Below are positions 1 to 8,839 of a stretch of 64,000 nucleotides of DNA, one piece after another. The notes under the pieces were generated by a model, which was not told the origin of the DNA, ran no database searches, and saw only the letters and a list, made by a program, of their open reading frames with translations. The first letter of the stretch is position 1; every line of letters starts with the position of its first letter. This DNA is from Bradyrhizobium ottawaense (GTDB taxonomy: Bacteria > Pseudomonadota > Alphaproteobacteria > Rhizobiales > Xanthobacteraceae), in NCBI RefSeq assembly GCF_002278135.3, contig NZ_CP029425.2, forward strand, positions 1,464,001 through 1,528,000. Direction: 5' to 3'. Position numbers and translations under genes: made by a program.

Positions 1-51
1 ATGGACGTCTCCTATCGGCGTACCGAGACTATTGGTCTTTCTGGGCCGGGT

Positions 52-100
52 GATAATCGGCGAAATGCTGGAAGGATTATCCATCGGGGCTGGATAATCC
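52..100. promoter_or_regulatory. Operator module, distal copy (three half-sites)
   Basis: Contains GATAATC at 52-58, then a perfect inverted repeat GGATTATCC (74-82), 9-nt spacer, GGATAATCC (92-100). The same arrangement, with the same 23-nt and 41-nt offsets between half-sites, recurs at 237-285 just before the LysR gene. The geometry suggests binding by a dimeric or tetrameric regulator, most simply the product of the LysR gene at 292-1203. A target gene upstream of the window start may also be controlled. The regulator assignment is inference. Confidence 0.6.
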
Positions 101-236
101 GGCTGGTTGTAATGTCTAGCGGGCCAGACCCGCGCCTGCCCCAGAGCGATTGCCGCGCCCGTCGAGCGATTTGCGCTAACGTATGCGTCCTGCTGGACCC
201 GAGCCTCCAAGCCGGACGAACTCCAAGTTTTTGATA

Positions 237-285
237 GATAATCGGGGTGAATTCATTGCGATTATCCATCAAAGGCGGATAATCC
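237..285. promoter_or_regulatory. Operator module, proximal copy overlapping the LysR leader
   Basis: GATAATC at 237-243, GATTATCC at 260-267, 9-nt spacer, GGATAATCC at 277-285. It is a diverged copy of the module at 52-100, displaced by 185 nt, and ends 6 nt before the start codon at 292. Occupancy here would block translation initiation or transcription of the LysR gene, which fits negative autoregulation. Between the two modules (101-236) I see no gene. Confidence 0.6.
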
Positions 286-291
286 GCTGCC

Positions 292-1203
292 ATGGATCGA
301 TTGACCAGCCTCGAAGTCTTCAGCCGGGTCGTAGAGACCGGCGGCTTCTCTGCAGCCGCCCGCAAGCTCAACATGTCGACCACCATGGTGAGCAATCACG
401 TTCAGGCGCTGGAAGACCGGCTCGGGGTGAGGCTGCTTCAGCGGACCACGCGCAAGGTCAACCTCACCGAGATCGGCAAGGCCTATTACGACCGCTGCGT
501 CCAGATCCTCGCCGACATCGAACAGGCCGACGATATCGCCGGCGAATTGCAGTCGGTGCCCCGCGGCACGCTGCGCATCCACGTCGCCACGCATATGGTG
601 CAGTTCGTCGCGCCTGTGGTGGCAAAGCTTCTGTCGACCTATTCGGAGCTCAAGATCGATCTGCGCATGGGCGAAGGTGACGTCGATCTCATCGAGGAAG
701 GCTACGACGTCGCCTTGCGCATGACCTCGCCGCCGGATTCAAGCCTGATCGTCCGCAGCCTCGCCACCTGGCGTCACGTGCTGTGCTGCTCGCACGATTA
801 TCTCGAGAAGCACGGCCGGGTGCAGAAGCTCGACGAGCTCGCCGCGCATAATTGTGGCCGGCACCTGAACTATCCGTTTGGCGATGAATGGCGCTTCCTG
901 GATCGCAAAGGCGCACCGGCCTCCGTACGCATCTCGGGCAGCTTCGTCACCAATAGCGGGGAAGCGCTGCGCAAGGTCGCACTGGAGGGGGCCGCAATCT
1001 GTCTGATGGCGGGATTTCTCATTCAGGACGACCTCGAAGCCGGTCGCCTCGTGCGCCTCTTGCCGGAATATCGGACGATCGAGCTGTCCATGAACGCGGT
1101 CTATCCGCATCGTCATCATCTGTCGGCGAAGGTCAGGACCTTCATCGACCTGCTCGCGCACCACAGCGCCGAGCAGCAAAAGCTGATCAATCCGTATTCA
1201 TGA
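292..1203 (+). CDS. LysR-family transcriptional regulator
   Basis: The 303-residue protein has the standard LysR length. The N-terminal winged helix-turn-helix lies at about residues 1-60 (MDRLTSLEVFSRVVETGGFS, then AARKLNMSTTMVSNHVQALE and the wing with LLQRTTRKVNLTEIG). The effector-binding periplasmic-protein-like domain covers about 90-295 and includes the usual GEGDVDLIEEGYDVALRM segment. It belongs to the large CrgA/DsdC-like group that regulates neighbouring oxidoreductase or efflux genes; the effector cannot be read from sequence. The start ATG lies directly after an operator-like inverted repeat, and no strong Shine-Dalgarno is present. Its likely target is the gene lying before position 1, outside the window, or itself. 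Confidence 0.93.
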   Translation: MDRLTSLEVFSRVVETGGFSAAARKLNMSTTMVSNHVQALEDRLGVRLLQRTTRKVNLTEIGKAYYDRCVQILADIEQADDIAGELQSVPRGTLRIHVATHMVQFVAPVVAKLLSTYSELKIDLRMGEGDVDLIEEGYDVALRMTSPPDSSLIVRSLATWRHVLCCSHDYLEKHGRVQKLDELAAHNCGRHLNYPFGDEWRFLDRKGAPASVRISGSFVTNSGEALRKVALEGAAICLMAGFLIQDDLEAGRLVRLLPEYRTIELSMNAVYPHRHHLSAKVRTFIDLLAHHSAEQQKLINPYS

Positions 1204-1220
1204 GCGACGTCGGCAGTGCC

Positions 1221-1307
1221 GTAGGGTGGGCAAAGGCGCAACGCGCCGTGCCCACCATCTCCATGAATTCGAAAAGAGGTGGGCACGCTTCGCTTTGCCC
1301 ACCCTAC
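1221..1307. repeat. Palindromic repeat family A, copy 1
   Basis: Outer arms GTAGGGTGGGCAAAG (1221-1235) and CTTTGCCCACCCTAC (1293-1307) are perfect inverted repeats. An inner pair, GTGCCCACC and GGTGGGCAC, is nested inside and inverted relative to the outer pair. Three more copies occur at 5455-5575, 43584-43684 and 44309-44397. Here it sits between the LysR stop and the convergent oxidoreductase gene. Confidence 0.9.
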
Positions 1308-1380
1308 GATTCCATCAGCGTGGCGGCGGCAATCGTCTGAACGCGTTGTCCAGAACCATGCCGATTGGGAGCAGCCGGCG

Positions 1381-4300
1381 TCAACCGGTGGCGTGCATCC
1401 TCGCCGGCGACGGTGTGTCGAGTTCGGTGAGCAGTCGCTCGACGTCGGCCTTCACCTTCCCGATCGCGGCGTCCTTGACCGGGCCGTAGCCGCGGATTTC
1501 CATCGGCGCTGTTGCGATTGCGACGAGACCTGGCAGATGCGCCGCATCGAGCCCGCCGAGCATCCGCTCGATCAAGCCTTCGTACCAGGCGATCAGTTCG
1601 CGCTCGGTGCGCCTTTCCCAGGTGTAGCCGAATGGATCGAACGGCGTGCCGCGTAGTCCCTTCAAGCGCGCGAGCATGGCCAGCGGCATCTGGATCCATT
1701 GGCCGAAGGCGCGCTTGCGCGGACGCCCACGTGCGTCGCGCCGCGACGGCAGGAAGGGCGGGGCGAGGTGATATTGGACTCTGAAGCCATCCTCGAATTC
1801 GCGCTTCAGCTCATCGAGGAATCCGCCCTGCATGTGCAGGCGCGCCACCTCATACTCGTCCTTGTAGGCCATCAGCTTGAACAGGGCCCGGGCGACGGCC
1901 TCGGTCAGGGCCTCGCTGTTCAGGACAGCTTCGGCGCGGCGGACCCTTGCGACGGTCGCCCGGTAGCGCGCCGCATGGGCGTCGTCCTGATAGGCGGTGA
2001 GGAAATCGGCGCGACGCTCGATCATCTGGTCGAGCGTCTCGGCCCTGGGCGCATCGTCCACCCTCGGCAAGAAGTCCGAATCGGCGGCCGCAATCCGGCC
2101 CCAGGCAAAGGCCTGCTTGTTGCGTTCGACGGCGACGCCGTTGAGCTCGATTGCGCGCAGCAGCGCTTGCAGCGAAATCGGCACCAGTCCGCGCTGCCAG
2201 GCAAAGCCCAGCATGATGATGTTGGCATAGACGGCATCGCCAAGCAGCCGTTCCGCCAGTGCGTTGGCGTTGATGGTACTGAGATCGCTCTCGCCGATGA
2301 CTTGGCCAATGGCACGCAGGCGCGCGGGGGAGGCGAGATCGGCGTCGCGAAAGCGGACCACGTCACCGGTCGGCATCTCCGCGGTGTTGACCGCGGCGCG
2401 CGTGCCGCGGTGGTAGGTGCCTGAGGCTTTTGGCGAGGAGCTCACCACGAGGTCGCAGCCGATCAGCGCATCGGCTGCGCCCTGGTCGATACGGACCTGA
2501 TGCAGAGCCGCGGGGCTCGCGGCGAGGCGGATGTAGCTCAGCACGGGCCCGAACTTCTGCGCAAAGCCGGTGAAGTCCAGCACCGAGACGCCGCGGCGTT
2601 CGAGGTGCGCGGCCATGCCGATCAGCGCGCCGACAGTAATCACGCCGGTGCCGCCGACGCCGGTGATGAGCAGATCGTAGGGACGGTCGAGCGTTGCCGT
2701 CGCGGGCAACGGAAGTGTGGCGGCCCGACCAACCGCGTCGATCTGGCTCGCGCCCTTCTTCCGGCGCGTCGCGCCTTCGACGGTCACAAAACTCGGGCAG
2801 AAACCGTTGAGGCAGGAAAAATCCTTGTTGCAGGCTGACAGATTGATCTGGCGCTTGCGGCCGAACGGCGTCTCCTTCGGCTCGACGCTGAGGCAGTTGG
2901 ATTCCACCGAGCAGTCGCCGCAGCCCTCGCAGACGAGATCGTTGATATAGGCGAAACGCTTGGGGTCGGCCATCTGCCCGCGCTTGCGCCGGCGTCGCTT
3001 CTCCGTGGCGCAGGTCTGTTGATAGATCAGGACCGAGACGCCGGAGATATTGCGCAGCTCGCGCTGCACGGCATCCATCTCCTCGCGCGGATGAAGGGTG
3101 ACGCCGGCCGGCAGGTCGGCAGGCGAGAACTGTGCGGGATCATCCGACACCAGCGCGATGCGCGCCACACCTTCGGCGCGGACGCTGTGGGCAATGGCAT
3201 GAACGCTGATGGGACCGTCGACCGGCTGGCCGCCGGTCATTGCGACGGCATCGTTGAACAGGATCTTGTAGGTGATATTGGCCTTGGCGGCGATCGCCTG
3301 CCGGATCGCCATCGAGCCGGAGTGGTAATAGGTGCCTTCGCCGAGGTTCTGAAAGATGTGCTTGTGGCCAGTGAAGCGTGACGAAGCCGCCCAGTTAACG
3401 CCTTCACCGCCCATCTGGATCAGCGACGAGGTCTCGCGGTCCATCCAGCTTGCCATGAAGTGACAACCGATGCCGGCCAGCGCCTTGGAGCCTTCAGGTA
3501 CCTTTGTTGATGTGTTGTGCGGGCAACCCGAGCAGAAATACGGCGTGCGCGTTGCGCCAGCGACGTTGATGGTGCGTGCGGCCTCTGGCATCAGGGCGGC
3601 CGCGCGTGCGGCGAGATTGAGGCCTGGAAACATCGGATCGAGCCGGCGCGCCAGCACGCCTGCGAGCGCGCGAGGCGACAATTCGCCGATCCAGGAGATC
3701 AGCCTTGCCCCGGTTTCATCGTGCTTGCCGACCATGCGCTCCGGCTTGCTGCCAGGATAGTCGTAAAAATATTCCTTGAACTGGCTCTCGATGATGCCGC
3801 GCTTCTCCTCGACCACGAGGATCTCGCGCTTGCCTTTCACGAAGTCCATGGCGTCATGCAGCGCCAGCGGCCAGACCATGCCGACCTTGTAGACGTCGAT
3901 GCCGATGCTGCGGCAGGCGGCCTCATTGAGCCCCATTAGCCGCAGCGCCTCCATCAGGTCGAGATGGGCCTTGCCCGTGGTGACGATGCCGTAGGTGGCG
4001 CTGGGGATGTCGTAGATGTGACGGTCGATCGGATTGGCCTTGGCGAAGGCGTAGACCGCGTGCTTCTTCGCCTCCAGCCGCTCCTCGATCTGCGGGCCCG
4101 GCAAATCGGGCCAGCGGTAGTGCAATCCATCAGGCGGCGGCGTGAAGTCGGGCGTGCGGAAGTGGCGGGGCGGCTGTAGCGCGACGGACGCACCCGACTC
4201 GACGATCTCCGAGATCGCCTTGAAGCCGACCCACATGCCGGAGAAGCGACTCAGCGCATAGCCATATTCGCCGAACGCGAGGTATTCGCTGACGCTCGCG

Positions 4301-4830
4301 GGATGCAGCGTCGGCATGAACCAGCTCATGAAGGCGACGTCGGACTGGTGCGGCATCGAGGAGGAGACGCAGCCATGGTCGTCGCCGGCGACCACCAGCA
4401 CGCCGCCATGCGGCGAGGAGCCGTAGGCGTTGCCGTGCTTCAGCGCATCGCCGGAGCGATCGACGCCCGGGCCCTTGCCGTACCAGAGGCCGAACACGCC
4501 ATCGACCTCGCGATCTCCTTGCGTCTCGACCTGCTGCGAGCCGAGCACCGCGGTCGCGGCGAGGTCCTCGTTGACGGCGGGGAGGAATTCGACACGGTCC
4601 CGCTTCAACCGCTCCTGGATGCGCCAGAGCTCGAGGTCGATGCCGCCGAGCGGCGAGCCGCGATAGCCCGAGATGAAGCCGGCCGTGTTGAGGCCGCTGG
4701 CCCGATCGCGCCTGACTTGATCGAGCGCGATGCGGACGATGGCCTGTGTGCCCGTGAGGAAGACGCGGCCGTGTTCGCGATCGTAGCGATCGGAGAGTTC
4801 GTAGGGGTCGAGTGACGGAAAGGCGTCCAT
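1381..4830 (-). CDS. Indolepyruvate ferredoxin oxidoreductase, fused alpha-beta type
   Basis: About 1149 residues. The family oxidatively decarboxylates indolepyruvate and other aryl 2-oxoacids to acyl-CoA with ferredoxin as acceptor, in aromatic amino acid breakdown. The N-terminal pyrimidine-binding thiamine domain contains GFISGYRGSPLGG. A thiamine-diphosphate domain around residue 500 carries GEGTYYHSGSMAIRQAI. A 4Fe-4S-like Cys cluster CEGCGDCSVESNC follows near 633, and the gamma/beta domain near 723 carries LLITGVGGTGVITVGALIG. This single-chain arrangement is typical of proteobacteria, unlike the split archaeal IorAB. The start at 4830 is preceded by GGGAGG at good spacing; an ATG six codons upstream lacks one. 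The divergent Lrp gene is the likely regulator. Confidence 0.93.
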   Translation of the reverse strand: MDAFPSLDPYELSDRYDREHGRVFLTGTQAIVRIALDQVRRDRASGLNTAGFISGYRGSPLGGIDLELWRIQERLKRDRVEFLPAVNEDLAATAVLGSQQVETQGDREVDGVFGLWYGKGPGVDRSGDALKHGNAYGSSPHGGVLVVAGDDHGCVSSSMPHQSDVAFMSWFMPTLHPASVSEYLAFGEYGYALSRFSGMWVGFKAISEIVESGASVALQPPRHFRTPDFTPPPDGLHYRWPDLPGPQIEERLEAKKHAVYAFAKANPIDRHIYDIPSATYGIVTTGKAHLDLMEALRLMGLNEAACRSIGIDVYKVGMVWPLALHDAMDFVKGKREILVVEEKRGIIESQFKEYFYDYPGSKPERMVGKHDETGARLISWIGELSPRALAGVLARRLDPMFPGLNLAARAAALMPEAARTINVAGATRTPYFCSGCPHNTSTKVPEGSKALAGIGCHFMASWMDRETSSLIQMGGEGVNWAASSRFTGHKHIFQNLGEGTYYHSGSMAIRQAIAAKANITYKILFNDAVAMTGGQPVDGPISVHAIAHSVRAEGVARIALVSDDPAQFSPADLPAGVTLHPREEMDAVQRELRNISGVSVLIYQQTCATEKRRRRKRGQMADPKRFAYINDLVCEGCGDCSVESNCLSVEPKETPFGRKRQINLSACNKDFSCLNGFCPSFVTVEGATRRKKGASQIDAVGRAATLPLPATATLDRPYDLLITGVGGTGVITVGALIGMAAHLERRGVSVLDFTGFAQKFGPVLSYIRLAASPAALHQVRIDQGAADALIGCDLVVSSSPKASGTYHRGTRAAVNTAEMPTGDVVRFRDADLASPARLRAIGQVIGESDLSTINANALAERLLGDAVYANIIMLGFAWQRGLVPISLQALLRAIELNGVAVERNKQAFAWGRIAAADSDFLPRVDDAPRAETLDQMIERRADFLTAYQDDAHAARYRATVARVRRAEAVLNSEALTEAVARALFKLMAYKDEYEVARLHMQGGFLDELKREFEDGFRVQYHLAPPFLPSRRDARGRPRKRAFGQWIQMPLAMLARLKGLRGTPFDPFGYTWERRTERELIAWYEGLIERMLGGLDAAHLPGLVAIATAPMEIRGYGPVKDAAIGKVKADVERLLTELDTPSPARMHATG

Positions 4831-4982
4831 GCGGACCTCCCGCGGCATCCTTGCCGAATGAGCGGAGGGTAGGCCCTGATGGTTGGTAGGTCTTACCTAT
4901 CTTTCCCAGCTGCAACCAGATTCTGGTAAGTTATCCCGAACTAGGCTATCATGCGGTAGAATAAACCGAATTGGGTCGATCG
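4831..4982. promoter_or_regulatory. Divergent promoter region with short palindrome
   Basis: The region between the oxidoreductase and the Lrp gene holds TAGGT-CTT-ACCTA at 4887-4899, a perfect 5-bp inverted repeat with 3-nt spacer. It is AT-richer than its surroundings further right (4915-4970), as expected for promoters. An Lrp-type regulator would be expected to bind here; this is inference from position. Confidence 0.35.
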
Positions 4983-5438
4983 ATGATCGAAGACCAGGAC
5001 GCGCGGATTCTCGCTCATCTCCAGAAGGATGGCCGTGCCACCAACCAGCAACTGGCGGACGAGGTCGGCATGTCCACGTCGGCCTGCTGGCGCCGGGTGC
5101 GCGCGCTGGAGGAGGCCGGCATCATCCAGGGTTACGCGGCGCTGGTCGCGCGCGAGCTGGCGGGCTTTGCGATGTCGGCCATTCTCCACGTCTCGCTGGA
5201 ACGGCACGACGCGAAGTTCGTCGACGAGTTCGTCGCGCGGGTAACCAAACGCCGCGAGGTGCTGGAGTGCTTTGCGACCACGGGCGATGCCGATTATCAT
5301 TTGCGCGTCGTCGTGCAGGACATGGCCGCCTACAACAGATTCCTCGACGAGTTCATGTTCCGCATTCCCGGCATCCGCTATGTCCGCAGCAACGTGGTGT
5401 TGAAGGAGATCAAGTCGAGCGTGGCGCTGCCGTTTTGA
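4983..5438 (+). CDS. Lrp/AsnC-family transcriptional regulator
   Basis: At 151 residues it has the family length. An N-terminal helix-turn-helix (LQKDGRATNQQLADEVGMST, then SACWRRVRALEEAGIIQGYAAL) is followed by the RAM/AsnC ligand domain from about residue 65 to 150, with GDADYHLRVVV, the usual glycine-containing effector and oligomer segment. Members sense amino acids or their 2-oxoacids. Divergence from the indolepyruvate oxidoreductase suggests that it controls aromatic amino acid degradation. ATG at 4983 gives the normal N-terminus MIEDQD; a TTG 12 nt upstream is in frame but less likely. Confidence 0.93.
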   Translation: MIEDQDARILAHLQKDGRATNQQLADEVGMSTSACWRRVRALEEAGIIQGYAALVARELAGFAMSAILHVSLERHDAKFVDEFVARVTKRREVLECFATTGDADYHLRVVVQDMAAYNRFLDEFMFRIPGIRYVRSNVVLKEIKSSVALPF

Positions 5439-5454
5439 CATGCGGGAGGTGCCG

Positions 5455-5575
5455 GAGGGTGGGCAAAGGCGCATAGCGCCGTGCCCACGATCCCTCCATG
5501 ATCGAGAGAGGTGGTGGGCACGCTTCCGCCGTCGCTCTTCGAGCTATGGCGGACGAGTCGCTTTGCCCACCCTAC
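5455..5575. repeat. Palindromic repeat family A, copy 2
   Basis: The left arm GGAGGGTGGGCAAAG is slightly diverged and the right arm CTTTGCCCACCCTAC is exact, with inner GTGCCCAC/GTGGGCAC arms. The centre is longer than in copies 1 and 4. It lies between the convergent Lrp and FAH-family genes, only 16 nt after the Lrp stop. Confidence 0.88.
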
Positions 5576-5596
5576 GGCACCGGTGCTACGGGGCTG

Positions 5597-6382
5597 CTAT
5601 TGCCCCTCCCGCACAAACCTGTTCCGCAACGTCCCGACACCGGTGATGTCGATCTCCACGACGTCGCCGTGCTTGATGTCGGGCGAGGCACCGTCCGTGC
5701 CCATCCAGATCACGTCGCCGGGCCACAAGGTAAAATACTTGGTCAGTTCGACCAGGAACGGCACCACGCCAAAGATCATGTCGCCGGTAGCGAAGCGGTT
5801 GGTCTCCTTGCCGTTGACCCGGACGATCGTTTCCATCTGTTCGAGATCGGCCTCGGTCTCGATCCACGGCCCCATCGGCTTGAACGTGTCGGCGTTCTTC
5901 GAGCGCCACAGGCTGCGGTCGGCCTTCTGCCAGCTGCGCTCGCTGACGTCGTTGCCGATGGTGTAGCCGAACACGCAATCCATCGCGGTGTCTTCGGTGA
6001 GATGTTTCACTTTCTTGCCGATGACGACGACGAGCTCGCCCTCGTAATGGATTTTCTCCGTCGCGAAAGACGGGATCACGACCTCCTCGTCATGTGCGAT
6101 CAGCGCGTTCTGCGCGCGATAACCGATCTCGGGGCGATCAGGCACGGCCGGCACTTCGCCACGCTTGTCGGCGGCCTCCTTCAGATGCTTCAGATAGTTG
6201 AGGCCGACGCAATAAAAGGTGCGCGGGATCAGCGGCAGCTCGATCTTGACCTGCGGCAGCGAATGCGTGCGCGAGGTGCGCTGCCATTCACCGAAGGGAT
6301 CGCCGTCGACTGTGATGACCTTGTCGCCCTCGATGATTCCCCACGATGTCTTGCCTGTCTCAGTGAACTTCAGCCAGCGCAT
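5597..6382 (-). CDS. Fumarylacetoacetate hydrolase (FAH) family protein
   Basis: 261 residues. The C-terminal FAH fold shows the metal-site pattern: Glu in IHYEGELVVVIG, then GYTIGNDVSERSWQ, with KSLWRSKNADTFKPMGPW-type substrate-side sequence and late IWMGTDGASPDIKHGD. Family members cleave or hydrate 2-oxo acids and acylpyruvates in aromatic and sugar-acid catabolism; the exact substrate is unknown. It is the last of three genes read from 8839 to 5597 and follows the monooxygenase stop by 15 nt, so it is probably cotranscribed. The context suggests one substrate handled by dehydrogenase, flavin monooxygenase and hydrolase. Confidence 0.9.
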   Translation of the reverse strand: MRWLKFTETGKTSWGIIEGDKVITVDGDPFGEWQRTSRTHSLPQVKIELPLIPRTFYCVGLNYLKHLKEAADKRGEVPAVPDRPEIGYRAQNALIAHDEEVVIPSFATEKIHYEGELVVVIGKKVKHLTEDTAMDCVFGYTIGNDVSERSWQKADRSLWRSKNADTFKPMGPWIETEADLEQMETIVRVNGKETNRFATGDMIFGVVPFLVELTKYFTLWPGDVIWMGTDGASPDIKHGDVVEIDITGVGTLRNRFVREGQ

Positions 6383-6397
6383 GTTGTGTACCCGCCA

Positions 6398-7765
6398 TCA
6401 TTCCGCGGCATCGCGCGGCGGCACCTTCCAGGCGCCGGCGGCGGGCCGCTTCAGCCCGAGATTTTCGCGCAGCGTCTTGCCGCGATAGTCTTTCTGGAAC
6501 AGGCCCCGGCGTTGCAGCTCCGGGACGACATGCTGCACGAAATCGGCGTAGGAGCCGGGCACATAGGTCGCCGCGATGACAAAGCCGTCGCAGCCGCGCT
6601 CGACGAACATTTCCTCGAGCCTGTCCGCGATCTCCTTGGGGCCGCCGACCATGGCGTCCTGCACCTGGCCGCGGCCGGAGAAGGTGACGAAGTCGCGCGC
6701 GCTCGGATTGCTCTTGCCGGAATTCTTCAGCACGCCGTCGCGGATGCCCAGAATGCCCTGCATGCTCTTCAGCTCGTCAGTGGTCAGCGGCTCATCGAGA
6801 TCCTTGGAGGCGAAGTCGTAGTTGAGTGCTTCGGCAAGCAGCGACAGCGCGTCGATCTGGAGCGGCAGCTTGTTGATCAGCGCCATCTTGTCCTCGGCCT
6901 CGGCCTTGGTCGCCGCGCAGACCGGCGTCGTCAGATTGCAGAGGAACATCTGGTCGGGATCGCGGCCGGCCTTGGCGGCCTCGTTGCGCACGGCTGCGTA
7001 GCCGTCCTTGGCGCCCTGAAGATTGCGCGCGGCGGTGAAGATCACCTCGCCCCATCGCCCGGCAAAGCGCTGGCCACGGCCGGATGCGCCGGCCTGGATG
7101 ATCACGGGGTGGCCCTGCTGCGAGCGCGGCACGGTGAACGGCCCGCGTGACCTGAACGCCGCGCCCTTGTGGTCGAGCCGCTTCACCTTGGTCGGATCGG
7201 CAAAGCGGCCGGTCTTCTTGTCCATGATCAGCGCGCCGTCTTCCCATGTGTCCCAATGGCCAAGCACCACCTCCATGAATTCGTCGGCCTTGTCGTAGCG
7301 GGAATCATGTTCGGGATGGGAGTCGCGCCCCATGTTGAGGGCCTCGCCGTCATTGAGCGAGGTCACGACGTTCCAGCCGGCGCGTCCGCCCGACATGAGG
7401 TCGAGCGTTGCGAAGCGGCGGGCGACGTCGAACGGCTCGTAATAGGTGGTCGAGCAGGTTGCTCCCAGCCCGAGCCTCTCAGTGACCATGCCCATCGTGG
7501 TCAGCACGATCAGCGGATCCATCTTCACGCAGCGGATGCCGTATTCGACGGTATGGGCGTGGTCGTTGCCGTAGCGGTCCGGCATCGCCAGGCGGTCGTC
7601 GAAGAAGGCCATGTGGAACTTGCCGGCTTCGAGAATCCTGCCGATCTCCTGATAGTAGTCCGCCGACATCGAATCGTCGCGCGAATCCGGATGCCGCCAG
7701 GAGCTCGGCAGGTTGGTGCAGTTCTGCGCCTGGAGGAAGCCGACCAGGACCATCTGTCGATTCAT
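6398..7765 (-). CDS. FMN-dependent LLM-class monooxygenase (NtaA/SnaA/DszA type)
   Basis: 455 residues, typical of nitrilotriacetate monooxygenase-like flavin enzymes that use FMNH2 from a separate reductase. Characteristic segments: FFDDRLAMPDRYGN early, then LGLGATCSTTYYEPFDVARRFATLDLMSGGRAGWNVVTS around residues 115-150, and QAGASGRGQRFAGRWGEVIFTA around 250. These enzymes oxidise C-N or C-S bonds of xenobiotics and natural chelators. The start at 7765 has AGGAGA eight nt upstream. It is 21 nt downstream of the Ldh-family gene and 15 nt upstream of the FAH gene. No flavin reductase is adjacent. Confidence 0.92.
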   Translation of the reverse strand: MNRQMVLVGFLQAQNCTNLPSSWRHPDSRDDSMSADYYQEIGRILEAGKFHMAFFDDRLAMPDRYGNDHAHTVEYGIRCVKMDPLIVLTTMGMVTERLGLGATCSTTYYEPFDVARRFATLDLMSGGRAGWNVVTSLNDGEALNMGRDSHPEHDSRYDKADEFMEVVLGHWDTWEDGALIMDKKTGRFADPTKVKRLDHKGAAFRSRGPFTVPRSQQGHPVIIQAGASGRGQRFAGRWGEVIFTAARNLQGAKDGYAAVRNEAAKAGRDPDQMFLCNLTTPVCAATKAEAEDKMALINKLPLQIDALSLLAEALNYDFASKDLDEPLTTDELKSMQGILGIRDGVLKNSGKSNPSARDFVTFSGRGQVQDAMVGGPKEIADRLEEMFVERGCDGFVIAATYVPGSYADFVQHVVPELQRRGLFQKDYRGKTLRENLGLKRPAAGAWKVPPRDAAE

Positions 7766-7786
7766 GCTGCTGTTCTCCTGATGCCG

Positions 7787-8839
7787 TCAGGCCAGATCGA
7801 GGACGGTGTCGAGCCGGTATTCCCGCGCCAGCGCGCGCAGCTTTTCCCAGGTGGCATCCTCGATCTCGATGCCGTCGCGCAGACGCTGCTGCTCGCGCAG
7901 GCCCTCGATCTCGCCGGGATAGTAGACGCCTTTGCTGCCCTCGGACGGCGGCGTCGATTTCAGATAGCGCGCGAACTCGGCGACCTCGCGTTTGAACTCC
8001 TGCAGCGGGCGGAATGCGGCGACATTGAACACCGCCATGAAGCATCCGTCATTGTGCCGCCCCGTAGGCTCGACGCCGAAGCCGAGGCCGGTGAGCAGGC
8101 CGCACAGCACCTCGACCATGGCGGCGAGGCCGCTGCCTTTGTAGCCCTCGGTGCCGCCGAGCGGCAGCAGCGCGCCGCCCTTGCGGTATTGGGTCGGATC
8201 GGTGGTGTGCCGTCCCTCGGCATCGATGATCCAGCCCGTCGGAATCTCCTCGCCGCGGGCGACCGCGAGCTGGATCTTGCCGGCTGCGACAGCTGAAGTC
8301 GCCATATCCAGATAGAACGGCGCATCGAGATCGGACGGCACCGCGATCGAGATCGGGTTGGTTCCGAGCCGCGCCTCCTTGCCTCCAAACGGGGCGACGT
8401 GCTTCGGCGAGCGGCCGGAATCCGCCGTGGCAATCCCGATCATGCCTGCGCGCATCGCCATCAAGGGGTAGGCGGCGAGGCGGCCGACATGGCTTTGCCG
8501 GAACACGGTGCAGGCAGCGACATTCGCCGTCCTTGCCTTCTCGATCGTCAGCGCCATCGCCTTGGCGTTGACGTGGAAACCAAAGCCCCAATGGCCGTCG
8601 ATCACGGTCGTGGTCGGCGATTCCTGGATGACGGTCCATTTGGCGCCGGGAACGATGTGGCCGGCCTTGATGCGGTCGATATAGGTGGGAACGGCGATCA
8701 CGCCGTGGGAATCATGGCCGGCGAGATTGGCGTTGACGCAGCCGATCGCGACGGCGTCGGCTTCTTCCTCGGAGGCTCCGGCGGCGCGGAGCAGGGCAGC
8801 GCTGACGCGCGTGAGGCGATCGGCCGTGACGATCGGCAT
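7787..8839 (-). CDS. Ldh-family (malate/L-lactate dehydrogenase type II) oxidoreductase
   Basis: 350 residues. The family is NAD(P)-dependent but not Rossmann-fold, and acts on malate, L-lactate, ureidoglycolate or 2,3-diketogulonate. Diagnostic sequence: SHGVIAVPTYIDRIKAGHI near the N-terminus (the catalytic HG), VFRQSHVGRLAAYPL, SGRSPKHVAPFGGKEARLGTNPISIAVPS, and GYKGSGLAAMVEVLCGLLTG. ATG at 8839 gives the normal MPIVTADRLTRVSAALLRAA N-terminus and has GGGGAAA upstream; an earlier in-frame ATG at 8899 adds a non-conserved extension. It is the first gene of the three-gene operon. Confidence 0.9.
   Translation of the reverse strand: MPIVTADRLTRVSAALLRAAGASEEEADAVAIGCVNANLAGHDSHGVIAVPTYIDRIKAGHIVPGAKWTVIQESPTTTVIDGHWGFGFHVNAKAMALTIEKARTANVAACTVFRQSHVGRLAAYPLMAMRAGMIGIATADSGRSPKHVAPFGGKEARLGTNPISIAVPSDLDAPFYLDMATSAVAAGKIQLAVARGEEIPTGWIIDAEGRHTTDPTQYRKGGALLPLGGTEGYKGSGLAAMVEVLCGLLTGLGFGVEPTGRHNDGCFMAVFNVAAFRPLQEFKREVAEFARYLKSTPPSEGSKGVYYPGEIEGLREQQRLRDGIEIEDATWEKLRALAREYRLDTVLDLA

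Noticed and set aside
1..234. Frame at the left edge of the window
   Set aside because: Covers the duplicated operator; translation is Arg-rich and unlike protein. I treat this as intergenic.
12..395. Minus-strand frame across the LysR promoter
   Set aside because: Overlaps the LysR coding start and the operators; no motif or ribosome-binding site.
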